5,127 bases of DNA from Candidatus Woesearchaeota archaeon (GTDB lineage: Archaea > Nanobdellota > Nanobdellia > Woesearchaeales > GW2011-AR4), in the NCBI GenBank assembly GCA_018303645.1, contig JAGVXR010000084.1, positions 1 to 5,127 on the forward strand, read 5' to 3'. The first letter of the stretch is position 1. Every line of letters starts with the position of its first letter. The translations under genes and the position numbers were made by a program. The notes under the pieces are model-generated. The model did not search any database, was not told the DNA's origin, and was given only the letters and a program-made list of their open reading frames with translations. Shown piece after piece: positions 1 to 5,127 of this stretch.

Positions 1-154
1 CCCTTCCAAATGATACTGCCCTAGAAATTCTTTGATAGAATTCACGCTCTTTTGTAGTAGCATCCAGTGGTAGTTCAAGCAACATTTCTACTTGGTTAAA
101 TGTTTGCGGAGATACAACGTCTTTAATTGATTCTACTTTATGTGGTTCTTGCAT
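1..154 (-). CDS. Unrecognised protein, N-terminal 51 residues (partial)
   Basis: The minus strand is open from an ATG at 154-152 to the window edge with no stop. The translation begins MQEPHKVESIKDVVSPQTF and continues with a charged, probably helical stretch (QVEMLLELPLDATTKEREFY) ending in ISRAVSFGR. I do not recognise the family. There is no signal peptide or membrane segment in the visible part, so it is probably cytoplasmic. The start is supported by a TATA-like box centred about 25 bases upstream of the ATG, the same spacing as the other genes here. It is divergent from the Nudix-like gene. The reading frame could be chance because only 51 codons are visible, but the promoter and protein-like composition make a real gene more likely than not. 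Confidence 0.6.
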   Translation of the reverse strand, partial: MQEPHKVESIKDVVSPQTFNQVEMLLELPLDATTKEREFYQRISRAVSFGR

Positions 155-174
155 AAGATGTGTAACTTTTAAGC

Positions 175-183
175 ATTTAAAAA
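175..183 (-). promoter_or_regulatory. TATA-like box for the minus-strand gene
   Basis: Read on the minus strand this is TTTTTAAAT, centred about 25 bases upstream of the ATG at 154. That places the expected transcription start at or next to the start codon, giving a leaderless mRNA. It lies within a small palindrome, CATTT-AA-AAATG (174-185), which may be coincidental in AT-rich DNA. Confidence 0.5.
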
Positions 184-221
184 TGTTTCGTTTATTACTT
201 TTTAGTAATTAAAACCGAAAG

Positions 222-230
222 CTTTAAAAA
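222..230 (+). promoter_or_regulatory. TATA-like box for the Nudix-like gene
   Basis: CTTTAAAAA is centred about 27 bases upstream of the ATG at 253, with a purine-rich stretch just upstream (CCGAAAG, 215-221) in the place of a BRE. The spacing predicts a leaderless transcript beginning at the ATG. It faces the minus-strand promoter across a 98-bp divergent region. Confidence 0.6.
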
Positions 231-252
231 GGCATTTTATATTGTTTCTTAT

Positions 253-1086
253 ATGGAAAGTGATGCCAGCGAAAGCTCTGAAGGTGGGACAGATCAATAC
301 AAACCTGGGCAGCATGAAGGTAGCCAATACACTTCTAGAGATCGTCATGGAGCAGAAGAACAGGAGCAAGAGTTTAGCGAGCCAAATGAGAATTTGGAAG
401 CAAGGGTGCAGAAGCATTCTAAAGAGAATAAATCAGCTTCAGAAAAAAAATTAAGCCAAAAATCTGCAAAAGGCAGGGATTCTTACAGAGAAGTCAGGGA
501 TGGGGGAGTGACTATAATATACTATGAATATTCAGACGGGCGCATAAAGGCTAAATTTGAGGAAAAGCCAGAAGGTTACAAATATGAAGAAGCCGTAGGA
601 AGAAAGGCTTTGATTGGCGGCGAGATGGAGTCTTATGATTTAAGTTCAAAGCACACTGTAGCCAGAGAAATAAGTGAGGAATTTTATGATAAAGATGTAA
701 TAAGGATTCTGACAGATGCTTTGGAAGAAGAAGGCAAACCATATTATGTAAAAACTAGCTATGACGCAAATGGTAAAGAATTCAAGGTTTATATTCATGC
801 AATTAAGCTGAAATCTGAGAAAGAATGGGAAAAGGTTGAAAGGGCATCATTAAAGGAGGGTTATGCAAGAGTTCTGACTCTTGAGCAAATGCTAAAGAAA
901 AGCAATGACGACTATGCCTTCGAGTATGGCAAGATAATCAAACAATACTTCAAGAAAATGCATCCAACACAATACAGGCTGGCATTATACGGTGATTATC
1001 CTTTGCCAAAGATGAGCACCAACCCAAGCCATCTGCAGACTATTGATTATATAGCAAACAAATCGCAATTGCCCTCATTGAACTGA
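253..1086 (+). CDS. Divergent Nudix-like protein with disordered N-terminus
   Basis: This is a 277-aa protein in two parts. Residues 1 to about 80 are highly hydrophilic (Glu, Ser, Gln, Lys, Gly) with almost no hydrophobic positions and look disordered. From about 85 a folded domain begins with beta-strand-like segments (VTIIYYEYSDGRIKAKF). It then has GG at 122-123 followed by REISEE at 138-143, which matches the RE-U-x-EE core of the Nudix box, so the metal-binding glutamates E139, E142 and E143 are present. The spacing from Gly to Arg is one residue longer than the classical box, and the conserved Glu inside the box and the Gly after it are missing. Residues 178-233 (KVYIHAIKL, then EGYARVLTLEQML) resemble the C-terminal half of Nudix folds. 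Nudix enzymes hydrolyse nucleoside diphosphate derivatives; the substrate here is unknown and the protein may be non-catalytic. M1 is the only Met before residue 125 and is fixed by the TATA box. Confidence 0.8.
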   Translation: MESDASESSEGGTDQYKPGQHEGSQYTSRDRHGAEEQEQEFSEPNENLEARVQKHSKENKSASEKKLSQKSAKGRDSYREVRDGGVTIIYYEYSDGRIKAKFEEKPEGYKYEEAVGRKALIGGEMESYDLSSKHTVAREISEEFYDKDVIRILTDALEEEGKPYYVKTSYDANGKEFKVYIHAIKLKSEKEWEKVERASLKEGYARVLTLEQMLKKSNDDYAFEYGKIIKQYFKKMHPTQYRLALYGDYPLPKMSTNPSHLQTIDYIANKSQLPSLN

Positions 1087-1112
1087 ATTAAAAATCTAAG
1101 TGCATTAAAAAC

Positions 1113-1121
1113 CTTTATATA
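1113..1121 (+). promoter_or_regulatory. TATA box for the 143-aa gene
   Basis: CTTTATATA is a near-ideal archaeal TATA box, centred about 29 bases upstream of the ATG at 1146 and preceded by an A-rich stretch (TTAAAAAC) where a BRE would lie. It predicts a transcript starting within a few bases of the ATG. No Shine-Dalgarno-like sequence lies between box and start. Confidence 0.7.
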
Positions 1122-1145
1122 CCTAGCATAAACCATTCAAATAAA

Positions 1146-1577
1146 ATGATTGTGGGATTTGGATTTACAAAACTGAGCGCTGAGAGAAAGGAGGCTGCCA
1201 AGGGAAAGATTGACATAAACAACAACGTAACTATAAAAAATGTTGAGGAAGCAGATATCTCCCTGGGCAAAAACAGCCAAAATGTGCTCCGCTTTGTGTT
1301 TGAGTTCACGTCAAAGTACGAGCCGAATGTTGGCTTGATTCTGTTTGAAGGCGAGCTTTTGTACATGGAAGAGCCAAAAAAGGCAAAGGAAATACTTGCT
1401 TCATGGAAAAAGGACAAGAAGCTGCCAAAGGAGATTATGGCAGGCTTGCTTAATACAATACTCACTAAATCAAACATCCAGGCTTTAATATTGAGCCAGG
1501 AAATAAATCTGCCAGCCCCTATCCCATTGCCGAAGGTGCAGATGGCTCAGCAGAGCGAAAGCAATTATATTGGGTAA
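1146..1577 (+). CDS. Conserved-looking archaeal protein, possibly SecB-like
   Basis: This is a 143-aa soluble protein with no signal peptide or membrane segment. The predicted order is beta strands at about 2-9, 20-33, 46-56 (VLRFVFEFTSKY) and 62-73 (VGLILFEGELLYM). A lysine-rich helix follows at 76-91, then a longer helix at 94-119, and a proline-rich segment PAPIPLPK at 123-130 before a polar tail. A four-stranded sheet followed by long helices and a Pro-rich end recalls the SecB chaperone fold, whose C-terminal region also carries a proline-rich stretch. SecB-type proteins hold unfolded clients, including export substrates and antitoxins. This assignment is from pattern memory only and is weak; no catalytic motif is visible. 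That it is a real gene is much surer: it has its own strong TATA box, a protein-like composition, and codon use like the neighbouring ATPase gene. It is separated from the ATPase gene by 60 bp that contain another promoter, so they are probably transcribed separately. Confidence 0.85.
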   Translation: MIVGFGFTKLSAERKEAAKGKIDINNNVTIKNVEEADISLGKNSQNVLRFVFEFTSKYEPNVGLILFEGELLYMEEPKKAKEILASWKKDKKLPKEIMAGLLNTILTKSNIQALILSQEINLPAPIPLPKVQMAQQSESNYIG

Positions 1578-1597
1578 ACTCTCCATCTTATCAAAAC

Positions 1598-1606
1598 ATT
1601 TATAAA
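1598..1606 (+). promoter_or_regulatory. TATA-like box for the Cdc48/VAT gene
   Basis: ATTTATAAA is centred about 36 bases before the ATG at 1638. With the usual TATA-to-start distance, transcription would begin near 1628, leaving a 5' leader of roughly ten bases. That leader has no convincing Shine-Dalgarno sequence. This is the longest predicted leader in the window. Confidence 0.55.
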
Positions 1607-1637
1607 ACACTATGTCTATCTTAAAGTTGGCATAAAA

Positions 1638-4274
1638 ATGACAGACAAGGAACTCAAGCTTAAAGTCGCTGAAGCCATACAGGATGATGTCAACAAGGGC
1701 ATAGTCAGGATTGACTCCGGGTATTTGGCTGAGGTAGATATAAAATCAGGCGACATAGTGGAGATAGAAGGCGAAAGAAAGACAGTGGCTATTGCAGACC
1801 GCTCCTACCCGGGCGACATAGGTCTTAATATTATAAGAATGGACGGGATTATAAGGAAGAATGCGAAAACCAGCATTGGCGAGCAGGTCAGAATCCGAAA
1901 AGCGCTTGTCAAGGAAGCCAAAAAAATCATTATAGCTCCTGCAAGAAAAGGAATTGTAATAAGGGCTTCTTCAGAGATATTCAAGCAGGGGCTGCTTGGA
2001 AGAGCTGTTGTTAAAGGCGACATAGTTTCTTTAGGCGGGGCGAGAAGAAGAAAGACAACCATGATGAACAACCCCTTCTTTGACGAGGATATATTCAGCA
2101 TTCTGGATGAAAGCATGATGGGGATTGGGTTTGGGGACATAAAGTTTGTTGTTGTTGACACTAATCCGAAGCAGGCTGTGATAATCCTTGACCAGACAGA
2201 GATTGAATTCAGGTCAGAAGCTGTTGAAGTAGAGGAAGAAAGGGTTCCTGACATAACCTATGAGGATGTAGGGGGGTTAGAAGACGAAATCAAAAAAGTG
2301 AGGGAAATGGTTGAGCTGCCTTTGAAGCATCCGGAAATTTTTGAAAGGCTGGGAATCGAGGCGCCAAAGGGCGTATTGCTGCATGGGCCGCCTGGAACGG
2401 GCAAGACTTTGCTTGCTAAGGCTGTTGCAAATGAGACAAACTCGCACTTCATTTTGATTAACGGGCCGGAAATCATGTCGAAGTATTACGGGCAGAGCGA
2501 GGAAAACTTAAGAAAGAAATTTGAAGAAGCTGAAAAAAATGCGCCTTCAATCATATTCATTGATGAAATTGATGCAATTGCCTCAAAAAGAGAGGAAACC
2601 AGGGGGGAAGTTGAAAGAAGAGTTGTTGCCCAATTGCTTGCCCTGATGGATGGCCTGAAGTCAAGGGGCAAGGTTGTTGTGATTGCAGCGACAAACGTCC
2701 CCAACATTCTGGACCCGGCTTTGAGAAGGCCCGGAAGGTTTGACAGGGAGATTGAAATCGGAGTGCCCGGCAAGGAAGGCAGATTGAATATTTTAAAGAT
2801 TCACACTAGAAACATGCCCATGTATGCGAGGGAGGCTGTTGTAAAAGACAGCGAATTTGAGCCCGAGTACAAGGAAGTAATTATAAACCTATTAAGGTAT
2901 AAAGATGCAAACTCAAGAAGCATCGAGAGAATAATAAGCAAATATTTGGTTGAAAACCCTGAAAAAAATGACTTATTCAAAAAAATTGAGATATCGAAGC
3001 TCAAGAGGCACATGGAAAAAATAAATAATGACTCAAAAACAGTCCACCTAAAGGAGCTTGCAGAGGTTACTCATGGCTTTGTCGGCGCTGACCTGGCTTC
3101 GTTGGCAAAAGAGGCTGCCATGATAGTGCTCCGTAAAGTGCTTCCAGACATAAAGCTAAAGGAAGACGAGCCTTTGCCAAAAGAGCTGCTTGAGAGGCTG
3201 GTTATGACACAGCACGACTTTAAAGAGGCATTAAAGGTTGTAAGGCCTTCTGCTCTCAGGGAAGTGCTTGTTGAGATTCCCAATATCAAATGGGCTGATA
3301 TAGGGGGGCTGGGCAATGTGAAGCAGGAGCTGATTGAGGCAGTAGAGTGGCCGCTGAAGCATCCTGACGCATTCAAAAGGCTGGGTGTAAGGCCGCCAAG
3401 GGGCATTTTGCTGTACGGAGCCCCAGGAACAGGAAAAACATTGCTGGCAAAGGCTGTTGCAAATGAAAGCGAAGCAAACTTTATTTTGGTAAAAGGGCCT
3501 GAACTGCTGAGCAAATGGGTTGGGGAAAGCGAGAAAGCTGTAAGGGAAATATTCAAGAAAGCTCGCCAAGTGAGCCCGTGTATTATCTTCTTTGACGAGA
3601 TTGACGCTTTGGCTCCAAGGCGCGGCTTGAGCTTTGACAGCCACGTAAGCGAAAGGGTTGTCAACCAGCTGTTGACTGAGATTGACGGCCTGGAGGATTT
3701 GCATGATGTTGTTGTTATTGCAGCAACAAACAGGCCGGACATTGTGGATACGGCTTTGCTGAGGCCCGGAAGGTTTGACAGGATGATTCTGACCCCTGTG
3801 CCTGATGAAATCACAAGACTGGAGATATTCAAGGTTCACACAAAAGGAATGCCTATTGCAGTCGAGGCAGCAGCTGAGAAAATCAAGCCAAAAAAGATGG
3901 TTGCAGCGAAGACTGTAAGCAGGATGGCAAGCGGCGAGCCAGTGACTGAACTGGAGATGGAAAACGGGGAAAGGCTGGCTTTTGAAAAAGATGACATCAA
4001 AAGCAGGGAAGACTTGCTGAAAACCCTTGCCAAGAAAACAGAAGGTTATGCAGGGGCTGATATAGAGTCTGTGTGCAGGGAAGCGGCAATCCTGGCTTTA
4101 AGGGAGGACATAAACTCAAGGGACATCAATAAAAAGCACTTCGAGCTTGCCCTCCAGAAAGTAAGGCCGAGCGTGACAAAAGACGTTGAGAGAGCTTATG
4201 AAGATTTACAGGAGCATTTTACTGCCTCAAGGGCAAAGCAGATGCTTGACGAGAAGCCGGGTTATATGGGGTAA
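1638..4274 (+). CDS. cdc48: Cdc48/VAT/p97-type AAA+ ATPase with extra insertions
   Basis: This is an 878-aa hexameric protein unfoldase of the Cdc48/VAT/p97 family. It uses ATP to pull apart folded proteins in the cytoplasm and in archaea can feed the 20S proteasome. Residues 1 to about 95 form the double-psi barrel of the N-domain (DVNKGIVRID, then IIRMDGIIRKNA), and about 96-195 the second N-subdomain. D1 has Walker A GPPGTGKT (250-257), pore loop KYYG (282-285), Walker B IIFIDEID (305-312, catalytic E310), sensor-1 N353 and arginine fingers R364 and R367. D2 has GAPGTGKT (594-601), pore loop KWVG (626-629), IIFFDEID (649-656, E654), N698, and R709 and R712. Both rings therefore look active. 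Thermoplasma VAT is about 745 residues; the excess comes from insertions at about 136-166 (N-domain), 397-467 (D1 lid) and 743-791 (D2 lid). The C-terminus is KPGYMG, which is not a canonical hydrophobic-Tyr-X proteasome-docking end. The family call is essentially certain. Confidence 0.98.
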   Translation: MTDKELKLKVAEAIQDDVNKGIVRIDSGYLAEVDIKSGDIVEIEGERKTVAIADRSYPGDIGLNIIRMDGIIRKNAKTSIGEQVRIRKALVKEAKKIIIAPARKGIVIRASSEIFKQGLLGRAVVKGDIVSLGGARRRKTTMMNNPFFDEDIFSILDESMMGIGFGDIKFVVVDTNPKQAVIILDQTEIEFRSEAVEVEEERVPDITYEDVGGLEDEIKKVREMVELPLKHPEIFERLGIEAPKGVLLHGPPGTGKTLLAKAVANETNSHFILINGPEIMSKYYGQSEENLRKKFEEAEKNAPSIIFIDEIDAIASKREETRGEVERRVVAQLLALMDGLKSRGKVVVIAATNVPNILDPALRRPGRFDREIEIGVPGKEGRLNILKIHTRNMPMYAREAVVKDSEFEPEYKEVIINLLRYKDANSRSIERIISKYLVENPEKNDLFKKIEISKLKRHMEKINNDSKTVHLKELAEVTHGFVGADLASLAKEAAMIVLRKVLPDIKLKEDEPLPKELLERLVMTQHDFKEALKVVRPSALREVLVEIPNIKWADIGGLGNVKQELIEAVEWPLKHPDAFKRLGVRPPRGILLYGAPGTGKTLLAKAVANESEANFILVKGPELLSKWVGESEKAVREIFKKARQVSPCIIFFDEIDALAPRRGLSFDSHVSERVVNQLLTEIDGLEDLHDVVVIAATNRPDIVDTALLRPGRFDRMILTPVPDEITRLEIFKVHTKGMPIAVEAAAEKIKPKKMVAAKTVSRMASGEPVTELEMENGERLAFEKDDIKSREDLLKTLAKKTEGYAGADIESVCREAAILALREDINSRDINKKHFELALQKVRPSVTKDVERAYEDLQEHFTASRAKQMLDEKPGYMG

Positions 4275-4277
4275 AAG

Positions 4278-4286
4278 ATTTAAATA
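4278..4286 (+). promoter_or_regulatory. TATA-like box for the 96-aa ORF
   Basis: ATTTAAATA, centred about 25 bases upstream of the ATG at 4307, begins only four bases after the Cdc48 stop codon. It predicts a leaderless mRNA. The surroundings are generally AT-rich, so a chance match is possible. Confidence 0.5.
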
Positions 4287-4306
4287 ATTTTCTCAATTTA
4301 AACCAA

Positions 4307-4597
4307 ATGATACCACAAATAGCAAGATACATAACTGGCAGTGAAAGGGGCTTTTGCATCATTAGCATCCTAGAGGAATTAGCTTTGTATTATTCTCCAA
4401 AGGATATTGAAGTTCGCAAACTACGTCGATTAAGCGACTCTTTCAGACTTATAGTTTTAGAAAGTCCTGACGATATTATTCATTTAGTAGAAGATTCGTA
4501 CATTAAATTAAAAACAGAATATTTACAGTCTGGTAATCGAAATTACATAGTAAATAGTTGGATTCAATGTGTAGACTCAATGCTAGTTTTACATTAG
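4307..4597 (+). CDS. Orphan 96-aa hypothetical protein
   Basis: I do not recognise this protein. It starts MIPQIARYITGSERGFCII and looks mostly helical, with short hydrophobic patches (IISILEELALYY, LIVLE) but no clear membrane segment or signal peptide, and two cysteines (residues 17 and 88) too far apart to suggest a metal site. The ATG lies 32 bases after the Cdc48 stop and has a TATA-like box at leaderless spacing, which is the main support for the gene. Codon use differs from the ATPase gene: arginine is mostly CGN (four CGN to three AGR), leucine is mainly TTA and CTA, and the GC content is visibly lower. It sits beside the palindromic element at 4611-4761. Together these suggest an acquired or fast-evolving accessory gene, though a spurious ORF cannot be excluded. 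Confidence 0.6.
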   Translation: MIPQIARYITGSERGFCIISILEELALYYSPKDIEVRKLRRLSDSFRLIVLESPDDIIHLVEDSYIKLKTEYLQSGNRNYIVNSWIQCVDSMLVLH

Positions 4598-4610
4598 ATA
4601 AAAACTATTA

Positions 4611-4761
4611 TTCAATCCGCCTTCGGCAAAATATTGTGCTCGGGCTCACTTTTCTGCCATATTGTTCGCCCTCGCCGATTTATTGCAATATTTTCGAGGC
4701 AAAAATTAGTGGCAGGCAATTTTTGCCGAGACAAAATTATGTCGCGAAGCGACGGATTGAA
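4611..4761. repeat. 151-bp palindromic element with terminal inverted repeats
   Basis: The element is bounded by a perfect 9-bp inverted repeat, TTCAATCCG (4611-4619) and CGGATTGAA (4753-4761). The match continues imperfectly inward for roughly 37 bp, including a small hairpin with a TTC or GAA loop at each end: GCC-TTC-GGC at 4619-4627 and GTCGC-GAA-GCGAC at 4741-4753. Inside are a perfect 10-bp inverted repeat, GGCAAAAATT (4698-4707) and AATTTTTGCC (4718-4727), and a 9-bp one, AAAATATTG (4628-4636) and CAATATTTT (4686-4694). I see no transposase ORF and no convincing target-site duplication. It could be a MITE-like non-autonomous element, a REP-like palindromic repeat or a structured RNA. 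Its GC-rich stems stand out from the AT-rich intergenic DNA around it. Confidence 0.6.
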
Positions 4762-4793
4762 AACTCGATTTTAAATCAAATCCAAATAAAAAC

Positions 4794-4802
4794 CTTTAAA
4801 TA
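4794..4802 (+). promoter_or_regulatory. TATA box for gatD
   Basis: CTTTAAATA is centred about 27 bases upstream of the first ATG at 4825 and is preceded by an A-rich stretch (AATAAAAAC). It predicts a leaderless gatD transcript and supports the first of the two tandem ATG codons as the start. Confidence 0.65.
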
Positions 4803-4824
4803 AACTTATTCCAACTTTTTCTGC

Positions 4825-5127
4825 ATGATGCCTGAATTTGGAGATGTTGTAAAAGTCCATACAAAAGAGCAGGTTTATGAAGGAATATTACTGCCTCGCC
4901 CAGAAATATTTGATGATGATTGCACAATCCTAAAGCTGGACAACGGCTACAACATAGGAATCGAAAACAAGAGAATTGAGAAGATTGAGGTTGTTGAGAA
5001 GCACCAGAAGAAAAAAGAGGAAAGGCACAAGATAGAGCATAAAGAGGGGCTGCCGAATATATCAATCTTACACACAGGCGGTACTATAGCCTCTAAAGTT
5101 GACTATAGAAGTGGTGGTGTAGTCGCT
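4825..5127 (+). CDS. gatD: Glu-tRNA(Gln) amidotransferase subunit D, N-terminal part
   Basis: The 101 visible residues are the start of GatD, the asparaginase-like subunit of the archaeal GatDE amidotransferase. GatD releases ammonia from an amide donor, and GatE uses it to convert Glu-tRNA(Gln) to Gln-tRNA(Gln) for translation. Residues 4-55 (FGDVVKVHTKEQVYEGILLPRP region) match the small beta-barrel N-domain typical of GatD. A lysine- and glutamate-rich linker follows at 56-75. The asparaginase-type domain then starts with LPNISILHTGGTIASK; T87 in GGTIAS corresponds to the first catalytic threonine of type-II asparaginases. KVDYRSGGV after it is characteristic of GatD rather than free asparaginases. 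The frame stays open to the window edge; the family is usually about 420-440 residues, so most of the protein is missing. The gene starts with two consecutive ATG codons (4825 and 4828), and the TATA box favours the first. Its presence implies the archaeal indirect route to Gln-tRNA. Confidence 0.95.
   Translation, partial: MMPEFGDVVKVHTKEQVYEGILLPRPEIFDDDCTILKLDNGYNIGIENKRIEKIEVVEKHQKKKEERHKIEHKEGLPNISILHTGGTIASKVDYRSGGVVA

Noticed and set aside
242..454. A 70-aa plus-strand ORF overlapping the start of the Nudix-like gene
   Set aside because: Its ATG lies only about 16 bases downstream of the TATA box centre, upstream of the expected transcription start, and it is out of frame with the longer, protein-like frame starting at 253.
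1115..1477. A 120-aa minus-strand ORF opposite the 143-aa gene
   Set aside because: It overlaps a plus-strand gene with a clear promoter, and its Phe/Ser-rich translation is typical of the antisense of Lys/Glu-rich coding sequence.
1805..2254. A 149-aa minus-strand ORF opposite the Cdc48 N-domain
   Set aside because: It lies wholly within the real coding sequence and has the composition expected of an antisense frame.
3071..3839. Long minus-strand ORFs (253 and 202 aa) opposite the Cdc48 D2 region
   Set aside because: They are antisense shadows of strongly conserved AAA+ coding sequence. Their translations are Ser/Leu-rich without family motifs, and no promoter precedes them.
4611..4761. 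The repeats as a CRISPR array or tRNA
   Set aside because: There are no regularly spaced direct repeats with unique spacers. The hairpins do not form a cloverleaf with anticodon and T-loop motifs.
4558..4803. An 81-aa plus-strand ORF after the orphan gene
   Set aside because: It begins inside the 96-aa ORF in another frame, has no TATA box at proper spacing, and mostly translates the palindromic element.
4796..5065. An 89-aa minus-strand ORF opposite gatD
   Set aside because: It is antisense to recognisable GatD coding sequence, and its Cys/Leu/Ser-rich translation looks artificial.

Overview
The window looks like a piece of an archaeal chromosome of moderate to low GC. Three things point there. 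A two-ring Cdc48/VAT-type AAA+ ATPase carries an archaeal N-domain. The last gene is the start of gatD, a subunit of the archaea-specific Glu-tRNA(Gln) amidotransferase GatDE. Every credible gene has a TATA-like box about 25-36 bases upstream of its ATG, with no clear Shine-Dalgarno sequence, as expected for leaderless archaeal transcripts. The lineage cannot be fixed from the sequence alone; the compact single-gene units and unusual insertions would suit a DPANN-type archaeon, but that is inference.

Layout: positions 1-154 hold the first 51 codons of an unrecognised minus-strand gene. A 98-bp divergent promoter region separates it from a plus-strand gene (253-1086). That gene encodes a hydrophilic, probably disordered N-terminus followed by a divergent Nudix-like domain. 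Next come a 143-aa conserved-looking protein with a tentative SecB-like pattern (1146-1577) and the dominant gene, an 878-aa Cdc48/VAT homologue (1638-4274). The ATPase is complete, with intact Walker motifs, pore loops and arginine fingers in both rings. It is about 130 residues longer than a usual archaeal homologue because of three insertions. Two of these lie at the equivalent loop of the D1 and D2 lid subdomains.

Between the ATPase gene and gatD is a ~520-bp accessory-looking segment. It contains a 96-aa orphan ORF with different codon choice (4307-4597) and a 151-bp element bounded by inverted repeats and rich in nested palindromes (4611-4761). gatD starts at 4825 and runs off the window after its first asparaginase-type catalytic motif.

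The genes do not form one obvious pathway: protein unfolding (Cdc48), indirect Gln-tRNA synthesis (GatD), possible chaperone and Nudix functions. Each seems to have its own promoter. The most notable points are the modified Cdc48, the small palindromic element and the Nudix-like protein with the long disordered tail.
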